Position numbers and translations under genes: made by a program. This document shows, piece by piece, positions 57,624 to 64,000 of a stretch of 64,000 nucleotides of DNA. The notes beneath the pieces were generated by a model. It was not told where the DNA came from. It saw only the letters and a list, made by a program, of their open reading frames with translations, and made no database searches. Source of the stretch: Corydoras sp. C115 (lineage: Eukaryota; Chordata; Actinopteri; Siluriformes; Callichthyidae); the NCBI GenBank assembly GCA_019802505.1, contig JAFMOC010000051.1, positions 747,501 to 811,500 on the forward strand. Direction: 5' to 3'. Every line of letters begins with the position of its first letter. Position 1 is the stretch's first letter.

Positions 57624-57639
57624 AGTGACATCTGGTGGT
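57624..57639 (+). promoter_or_regulatory. CTCF-like motif between tRNA copies 3 and 4, weak
   Basis: AGTGACATCTGGTGGT, 11 of 16 positions of the CTCF core; clearly related to the word at 56530. Confidence 0.3.
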
Positions 57640-57818
57640 AGGAAAATGTCGCGCATGTTTAAATAATAGTCTCTGCGCATTCACTAATTAATTTACTCGA
57701 TCGTTTGAACTCTCATTATCGAACTGCGTGTTAACAATTACAGGCTGCATCGTATCTGTTTGTGGTCCTGCGGCCTGGTATTGATATGGTTCGATTTAAG
57801 GAAAATATAAAATAACCA

Positions 57819-57890
57819 TAGCAGAGGATGGTTTCGATCCATCGACCTCTGGGTTATGGGCCCAGCACGCTTCCGCTGCGCCACTCTGCT
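57819..57890 (-). tRNA. Initiator tRNA-Met (CAT), copy 4
   Basis: Identical 72-nt gene body, the most upstream of the cluster. The terminator in transcript sense is GGTTATTTTATATTTTCC. Confidence 0.98.
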
Positions 57891-57952
57891 TATAAACCGA
57901 CACGAAGGAGAATCCCAATAGTAGTAGCAGCAGTATTATTTAGTTGGTTGTT

Positions 57953-58023
57953 CTGTAGTGCAACAGTGTCACTACAGAACCGACAATAAGCAATCCACCA
58001 CCCAAATGATACCTGTTCTGTGA
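57953..58023. mobile_element. MITE fragment, left part, interrupted by an LTR-like element
   Basis: CAGTGTCACTACAGAACCGA, CAATCCACCACCCAAATGAT and ACCTGTTCTGTGA match the 33.3-kb MITE in order. The match resumes at 58891. Confidence 0.75.
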
Positions 58024-58880
58024 TGTTCCTGGCCACTGTTGGAATTTCATTCATTCATTCTCTCCCGCTTTATCCTCTATTCGGGTCGCGGTGGGTTCCC
58101 CATGCCCATCCAGGGGAGAACATCTCAGGCGCTGGGCAGATAGACCCAGGACAGGGCACCAATCCATCGCTGGGCACACACACACACAAACACACTCTAT
58201 ATGGGGCAATTTTGGGAATTCAATTGACTTAACTCCATGTTTTTGGACTGTGGGAGGAAACCGGAGAACCCGGAGGAAACCCACGCAGACACGGGGAGAA
58301 CATGGAAACTCCACCCAGATGGGGATTCGAACCGGGAATCCCTAGTGCTGAGAGTCGAGTTGGAATTTATTGAACGTAAAAAGATATGAATTGCATTATT
58401 TGAAAGGTTTGGTCAACTTTGTAATGCTTTTACCATTGTAATGATATTTTTGTAATTTCCGATATGTAAACAACTGCTGAATGGCAGAGGGACTGACCAG
58501 GTGGGGGTTGAGTGTGTGTAAATTGTAGGAATGACCACTTGTTGAATGAACGTGAGAAGGAGTCAGAAAGTCTGGTCGCAGGGTGACCTGTGAAAATATA
58601 GATTTAGGGGGAAAGTAACATTTGTTAAATGTATAATTGGGACTGGGGGCTCAGAAAATCCCACCATATTTGGAAGGTCCAGTCACACTCACCCACAGCA
58701 GAAGGTCAGCGCACCTAAGGGTTATAAACCGAAGCTGGATCTTTGAGACCTCAGAGCTCTCTCATCAATCGTGGTTGCCCGCCATTGATGATTTTTCCTG
58801 TACACTTGTTTGTCTATTCAGTAAAACGCATTAAATTCTTCTGGAAAAAAACCGCCGACTTATGACCGTTTATTGGAACA
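58024..58880 (+). mobile_element. Probable solo LTR, split by a SINE
   Basis: It interrupts a MITE at a point where the 33.3-kb copy is continuous. The ends are TGTTCC and GGAACA, the inverted TG...CA ends of an LTR. Without the SINE and its duplicated target it is about 540 bp. Inside are GGTTATAAACC (58709) as a possible TATA box, GAGACCTCAGAGCTCTC, and AGTAAAACGCATTAAATTC (58819) as a possible poly-A signal region. No internal retroelement sequence follows. A 4-6 bp target duplication is not clear. Confidence 0.6.
58048..58358 (-). mobile_element. SINE, 5'-truncated, with target-site duplication
   Basis: The 3' tail to the tRNA-side ATCCCTAGTGCTGAGAGTC is present and the A-box end is missing. 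GTTGGAATTT flanks it at 58038-58047 and 58359-58368, so the truncation happened at insertion. Confidence 0.92.
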
Positions 58881-58890
58881 TAACACCACA

Positions 58891-58990
58891 AGAGAACAGA
58901 GAACCAACAGGGGACGGACAAAAACAAGGGAACACAGATGGACTACAGTCTGTAATTGGAAAACTACAAAGTCCATCTATATGATAAGTG
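58891..58990. mobile_element. MITE fragment, right part
   Basis: GAGAACAGAGAACCAACAGG then GGACGG, CAGATGGACTACAGTCTG and CTACAAAGTCCATCTATA continue the MITE begun at 57953. Confidence 0.75.
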
Positions 58991-59160
58991 GAGGTAGGGT
59001 GACCAGATTCCAATTCACCAGAAGTGGGACATAGACTATGTTTGTGTGGGACAATGTGGGACACCAATGCAAAGTCTAAAATAACTTAAAAAAAAAGAGA
59101 AACATCTCTAAGTCATACCAGTTCCTGTATTTCTCCAAACAGTATATGTATATATAACTT

Positions 59161-59509
59161 TCATTCATTCATTATCTCCCGCTTTATCCTCTACTAGGGT
59201 CGCAGTGGGGTTCCCCATGCCCATCCAGGGGAGAACGTCTCGGGCGCTGGGCAGATAGACCCAGGACAGGGCGCCAATCCATCGCTGGGCACACACTCAC
59301 TCACACAGACACACTCTATATGGGGCAATTTTGGAGAATTCAATTGACTTGATCCATGTTTTTGGACTGTGGGAGGAAACCGGAGAACCCGGAGGAAACC
59401 CACGCAGACACGGGGAGAACATGGAAACTTCACCCAGATGGGGATTCGAACCGGGAATCCCTAGCGCTGAGAGGAGAACATGCCAACCGCTAAGCCACAG
59501 TGCCGCCCT
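59161..59509 (-). mobile_element. SINE, full length, with target-site duplication
   Basis: Complete minus-strand copy. GTATATATAACTT flanks it at 59148-59160 and 59510-59522. Confidence 0.95.
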
Positions 59510-59659
59510 GTATATATAACTTGTATATCTTATTTAAATGCACCTTTCTCTTAATAAATAACTCTTTTATGTAACTTAAGAAAACATAGTAAACATGGAA
59601 CTTTCATACTATTTCACAGTGTTTCTCAAATTAAAACACGTTTGAATCTTGTTTGGGTT

Positions 59660-59885
59660 TTAGCAGGAGCGCATGCGCAGACTGGGGAAACCTGTCATAT
59701 ATTCTTTAAGATCTCGTGCTGCAAGCCGCTGCTGTTCTCACCTGATTTGCATAATTGGTGGGCGCGCCCCTAACCTGCGTCCGCGTTCCCGATTGGTTGA
59801 CATTCAAACAGCCCGCCTCTCCCCCGATAACAGACAACACCGCCGTCCAATGGCAGATTATAAAACACGCATTTCAAAACTGCAG
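59660..59885 (+). promoter_or_regulatory. Promoter-like CpG block
   Basis: It contains AGCGCATGCGCAG (NRF-1 type palindrome), ATTTGCAT (octamer), CGATTGGTTG and TCCAATGG (CCAAT box in each orientation), GGGCGCGCCCC and ATTATAAAAC (TATA type) within about 225 bp. No ORF of recognisable family follows in either direction. It may be the regulatory part of the surrounding repeat. Confidence 0.4.
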
Positions 59886-60047
59886 TGACTTTTCATAACA
59901 ATGCGGGACAACGACTCATTTTGCGGGACGCCTGAAAAGTAACGAAATTGCGGGACTGTCCCGCACAAAGCGGGACATTTTATCTCAGTGGGAGCAGTAG
60001 AATTAGTCCGTTAACCACTACAATTTATATTTGCATAATTCTAAACA

Positions 60048-60398
60048 GCGGCACGGTGGCTTAGTGATTAGCATGTTCGCCTCTCAGCGCTAGGGATTCC
60101 CGGTTCGAATCCCCATCTGGGTGGAGTTTCCATGTTCTCCCCGTGTCCGCGTGGGTTTCCTCCGGGTTCTCCGGTTTCCTCCCACAGTCCAAAAACATGG
60201 TTCAAGTCAATTGAATTCTTAAAATTGCCCCATATAGAGTGTGTCTGTGTGAGTGAGTGTGTGCCCAGCGATGGATTGGCGCCCTGTCCTGGGTCTATCT
60301 GCCCAGCACCCGAGACGTTCTCCCCTGGATGGGCATGGGGAACCCCACCGCGACCCTAATAGAGGATAAAGCGGGGATAATAATGAATGAATGAATGA
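60048..60398 (+). mobile_element. SINE, full length, with target-site duplication
   Basis: Complete plus-strand copy with (GAAT) tail. ATAATTCTAAACA flanks it at 60035-60047 and 60399-60411. Confidence 0.95.
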
Positions 60399-60411
60399 AT
60401 AATTCTAAACA

Positions 60412-61355
60412 TCAGTAATAGTCCTCGTTCACAATTAAAATTATCAGGAGGAAAATGTATTGACCTGGCAACACCCGTTTTACCTGCCGCTGTGTTCACT
60501 GAATCGAGTGAGTCAATAAGTGTCTCGTTTTAAGTCTCCTCAGGAGTGATTCAGAAGAATCGATTCGCTAAAGTGATGCTTCGGCTGGTGCCTGACAGCT
60601 CGTATAAAACCCCGCACTACGAGGGCGAATCCAAAACGAGGGGAAAAGGGGAGTTCAAAGAATTTCATTTTTTTGTCATTTGAATTAATAATTTAAATTA
60701 ACTTTAGGAAAGCAAGAATAGTTCTAAATGATATGTTATACACGTGAGATTTGTGATCTGGCGTTTATTCGTATTCGATGTTAGTAAAAGTGGGAGAATT
60801 CATCTGCCGCCTCTCCCTGAACGCGCACTTGCGGTCGGAGTGAATGAATGGGGCAGCACGCCACTACGAACAGTTTAAAGAGTGAAAGTAATAAAGCCGA
60901 ATAAACGCGCATTTTGTTAAAAACGTCGCAGAGGGGTGTAACGCGGGTGTTTGGTTAATGAGTTAAGTGATGGATTCTGATGGGAGAAGCTGAGGGATGA
61001 GAGGGAGATGATGGAGAGCCGCTCTGTTAATTCGGTTAGGGAGGTGTAGCTTCGGTGCTGAAGCTGTGACCGAAGAAGGTTATAAATGAGCGGATGTCCT
61101 TTTCCAATTCGAGCGTCTTTTTGCTGAAAGAGGTTGGTTCGCTTTCGTTTTATTCGCTTCAGTGTGAAAACCAAACGGGCAGAACCTACAGGCTCTCTGT
61201 GCTCCGTTTTTGGGATTTTTGATACAAAACAGATGAGATAATTATCTCATCTGTGAGCTACACACACTAAACAAGTCAAATAAGTTTTATTATCAGTTAG
61301 CAAGCTGTATCTGGGTGCAAAGTATGAAGTGCATTGACCAATATTTAATTATTTG
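60412..61355. other. Intergenic, CpG-leaning, no gene recognised
   Basis: CG dinucleotides are more frequent than in most of the window. GCTCGTATAAAACCCCGC at about 60600 resembles a TATA box and is preceded by GAATCGAGTGAGTC and GAAGAATCGATTCGC. An 85-codon minus-strand frame (60917-61174) matches nothing I know. It could be a repeat promoter, an LTR, or a promoter of an unseen gene. Confidence 0.35.
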
Positions 61356-61413
61356 ATTCATTCATTCATAATCTTCCGATTTATCCTATATTAGGGTCAC
61401 GGGGGGGGGGGGG
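61356..61413 (-). mobile_element. SINE 3'-end fragment with 13-G run
   Basis: (GATTCATTCATTCATAATC) then TTCCGATTTATCCTATATTA and GGGTCAC, followed by 13 G, after which the inverted duplication begins abruptly. Confidence 0.8.
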
Positions 61414-61830
61414 ACTCTATGTTGGAACGGTTATGTTCCCTCAAATCTGAGTGGAACAGGGAAAGTAAGAATAAATGTGTGTAGGAGACATTGCATTCCA
61501 TCCATTATCTGCCGCTTTGTCCTCTACTAGGGTTGCAGGGGGGTTCCCCATGCCCATCTAGACGAGAACGTTTCGGGCTCTAGCCGGATATACCCAGGCC
61601 AGGACACCAATCTATCCCTGGGCTCACACTCACGCTCTATACAGGGTAATTTTTGAGAATTCAATTGACCTTGATCCATGTTTTTGGACTGTGGGAGGAA
61701 ACCGGAGAACCAGGAGGAAACCCACGGGGACACTCCACCCAGATTGGGATTCGAACCAGGAATCCCAAGTGCTGAGAGGCAAACGGGCTAACCACTAAGC
61801 CACCGTGCCACCCCCTACTTTGCATTCCTT
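61414..61830 (-). repeat. Inverted duplication, right copy (SINE plus flanks)
   Basis: Reverse complement of 51641-52079, including the ACTCTATGTTGGAACGG to GGAGACATTGCATTCC flank and the CCCCCTAC...GCATTCC side. Confidence 0.85.
61505..61816 (-). mobile_element. SINE, older subfamily (duplicate of the 51.66-kb copy)
   Basis: Shares the subfamily differences of the 51.66-kb SINE (GGCCAGGACACCAATCTATC; CTAGCCGGATATACCCAGGC). It has a small deletion near 61720. Confidence 0.9.
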
Positions 61831-62206
61831 TTCATTCATTCATTATCTTCCGCTTTATCCTCTATTAGGGTCGCGGGGGGGGGGGGGGGGGGTGTTCCCC
61901 ATGCCCATCCAGGGGAGAACGTTTCGGGCGCTGGGCAGATACACCCAGGACAGGGCGCCAATCCATCGCTGGGCACACACTCACACATACAGACACACTC
62001 TATATGGGGCAATTTGGAGAACTTAGTTGACTTGATCCATGTTTTTGGACTGTGGGAGGAAACCGGAGAACCAGGAGGAAACCCACGCGGACACGGGGTG
62101 AACATGGAAACTCCACCCAGATGGGGATTCGAGCCGCGAATCCCTAGGCGATTAGAGACACGATTAGAGAGGTGAACGTGCTAACCACTAAGCCACCGTG
62201 CCGGCC
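61831..62206 (-). mobile_element. SINE, full length, with 18-G run and small insertion
   Basis: A complete minus-strand copy with an 18-G run at 61875-61892 at the same site as the C run at 44.71 kb. A short extra stretch (GATTAGAGACACGATTAGAG) interrupts the tRNA-side region near 62150. Confidence 0.92.
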
Positions 62207-62340
62207 CCAATATATAATCATGCATATATTAAAATAATATATATGTTGGGAATAATGTGCACAGGTGATGTTAAGCTGGCACAGGTCACCAATGCATTCC
62301 AGTAAACAGGTAACTGTTCCGCAAGATTATATTTGTTCTT

Positions 62341-62575
62341 CAGTATCAGTCAAAAGTTTGGACACACCTCCTTTTGGCTCCTCTTATGGTCATTGTTCTC
62401 AGTCCCGCTTACTTTTAAGATGTAGTCCACCTGTTTGTGGACTACAGTACATACTGTGTACGTCCACTTTACTCTGTTCTCTAATGGTCATAACCCCAAT
62501 AGTACCACCACAAAGCAGGTGTTATTGCACTAAAAACCCCTCACCATGTCAGTGTCACTGCAGAACTCATCCCAG
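62341..62575. mobile_element. MITE, left half
   Basis: Starts CAGTATCAGTCAAAAGTTTG and contains TGTTTGTGGACTACAGTACA, CTCTGTTCTCTAATGGTCAT and CATGTCAGTGTCACTGCAGA. The right arm is missing. Confidence 0.75.
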
Positions 62576-62721
62576 TAGATGAGTAAGCAAAATATAATTA
62601 ATCTATGTAAGTGATTAAGAGCCTTACATGTATAATAATGTGGAGCAACCTTTTTATTGAAAATTCCACATATAGTACAGTGTGCTAGTGACTTCCGTCT
62701 AGAAATAAATTGAATAACAAT

Positions 62722-63050
62722 GTCATTCATTCATTATCTCCTGCTTTATCCTCTATTAGGGTCACGGTGGGGTTCCCCATACCCATCTAGGGGAGAATGT
62801 TTCGGGCGCTGAGCAGATACACCCAGGACAGGGCGCCAATCCATCGCTGGGCACACACTCACTCACACAGACACACTCTATATGGGGCAATTTGGAGAAT
62901 TCAATTGACTTGATCCATGTTTTTGGACTGTGGAAGGAAACCCACGCGGACATGGGGAGAACATGGAAACTCCACCCAGATGGGGATTCGAACCAGGAAT
63001 CCCTAGCGCTGAGAGGCGAACGTGCTAACCACTAAGCCACCGTGCCACCT
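62722..63050 (-). mobile_element. SINE with target-site duplication
   Basis: A minus-strand copy with a short deletion in the GGAGAACCCGGAGG region. AATAACAAT flanks it at 62713-62721 and 63052-63060. Confidence 0.93.
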
Positions 63051-63060
63051 AAATAACAAT

Positions 63061-63690
63061 ATAAAAATGAAAAAATATTCATGAATAACAAAGTTGCCTG
63101 GTGGTAAACAAAGTCACATAGAATAACCAATAGTGAGTCTGTAGAATAAACATAATCATTGGTACTGAATGAATGAACAGATGCCGTTTTCAGAGGAAGC
63201 TGCTTAAAAACTGATACCCAGTAACTGAAAAGTGCAATAAAACAGTTTCATATCACCCTGTAATGGTGCATCCTCATCCCGTGTATTTTGGTACAGCAGT
63301 CCATCGTCAGACTTTCCAGGCAAACCCATCTGTGCCCTCAGCACAGTTAATGAGCCTACAGGTGTTTCTGCCTGCTTGGCATCTGTGTGGAGTCAGCTGT
63401 TTTGTGTGTGTTGTATGTTTTCTCCCCAGTGTTTGCTCTCCTGGGAGACTGACGAACAAAAGAAACACACATTACACTGCACCTGACCACGATTTCCTAC
63501 CTGGCAGTGTTCAGTCACTATATAGCCACAAAGAAATTAATTAGTCAATGCAACATTAATATGACTGTACAGCAGTACAGAAAGAAGTATAAGATGTCTA
63601 CACAGATACACAGGTGTCTGCATTAAAGACACACTGCTGCCACAATTCAGCAGCCATGTAGAGTATGAATATTTAACAGTTCTAACCTCT
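63061..63690. other. Intergenic, no gene recognised
   Basis: No feature recognised. A 93-codon plus-strand frame at 63263-63544 has no family resemblance or splice support. Confidence 0.5.
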
Positions 63691-63694
63691 ACTA

Positions 63695-63955
63695 GTTTTT
63701 GTGGGTGGTTCCCTATACCCATCCAGGGAAAAACATTTTAGGCACTGGGCAGATACACCCAAGACAGGGTGACAATCCATGGCTGGGCACATTCAACTCA
63801 CAGACACACACTATCCAGTATAGGGGCATTTTAAATGGGGCAAATTAGAGCATCCAATTCACCTTGAAGGCATTCTGCACTGTAGGAGGAACATGGAGAA
63901 AACCCACGTGGACACGAGGAGAACATGGAAACTTCAACCAGATTGGGATATGAAA
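63695..63955 (-). mobile_element. Old SINE copy
   Basis: CCTCTACTAGTTTTTGTGGG, ACCCATCCAGGGAAAAAC, GCAGATACACCCAAGACAGG, and GAACATGGAAACTTCAACC keep the family order but with many substitutions and no clear target duplication. Confidence 0.85.
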
Positions 63956-64000
63956 CTGTATCTCCATGATTTTACAAATTTAGTATAAATTGATGCAGAA

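Larger units (their letters stand above)
58990..59990. mobile_element. Possible DNA-transposon-like repeat, split by a SINE
   Basis: Begins GGTAGGGTGACCAGATTCC with several GTGGGACA words (59027-59065) and ends with GCGGGACAACGACTC, GCGGGACTGTCCCGC and AGCGGGACATTTTATCTC (59903-59985). A block starting GGTGACCAGA and rich in GGGACA is seen in vertebrate interspersed repeats. The family is not identified and no clear terminal inverted repeat is visible. Confidence 0.4.

Overview
The window is vertebrate nuclear DNA from a teleost fish. It has long introns, many dinucleotide microsatellites, Tc1-like transposon remains, hAT remains, MITEs with long inverted repeats, and many copies of a tRNA-derived SINE of the DANA/Mermaid type with a (GAAT)n tail. 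The SINE and MITE types suggest an otophysan fish, possibly a catfish, but this is inference.

Layout. Positions 1-51.3 kb hold the 5' two-thirds of one minus-strand gene, recognised as adenylyl cyclase type 6 (adcy6). Two 5'UTR exons (51.2 kb and 45.1 kb) and thirteen coding exons (44.17 kb down to 0.53 kb) can be placed to the base. They encode residues 1-758: the cytosolic N-terminus, TM1-6, the C1a catalytic domain with both metal-binding aspartates, C1b, and the start of the second membrane cassette. The remaining exons lie beyond position 1. The intron after the first coding exon is 32 kb and is mostly decayed repeats. A CpG-rich promoter region surrounds exon 1 near 51.0-51.6 kb.

The 5' leader of adcy6 carries three upstream ORFs. 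One is a 58-codon ORF that begins in exon 1, stays open across the 6-kb intron and ends 39 nt before the main start. One is nested in exon 2. One overlaps the main start out of frame.

Upstream of the gene (51.6-64 kb) is a repeat-rich intergenic region. It contains four identical initiator tRNA-Met genes in one orientation (56.25-57.89 kb). It also has a hAT remnant with terminal inverted repeats and a decayed BED-finger ORF split by a SINE, an LTR-like element nested in a MITE and itself split by a SINE, and an inverted ~430-bp duplication (51.64-52.08 and 61.41-61.83 kb). Several SINEs have clear target-site duplications and look young. No second ordinary protein-coding gene is supported. 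Nothing here amounts to an undescribed multi-gene system; the best leads are the adcy6 uORFs, the UG-repeat splice acceptors and the tRNA-iMet cluster with CTCF-like motifs.
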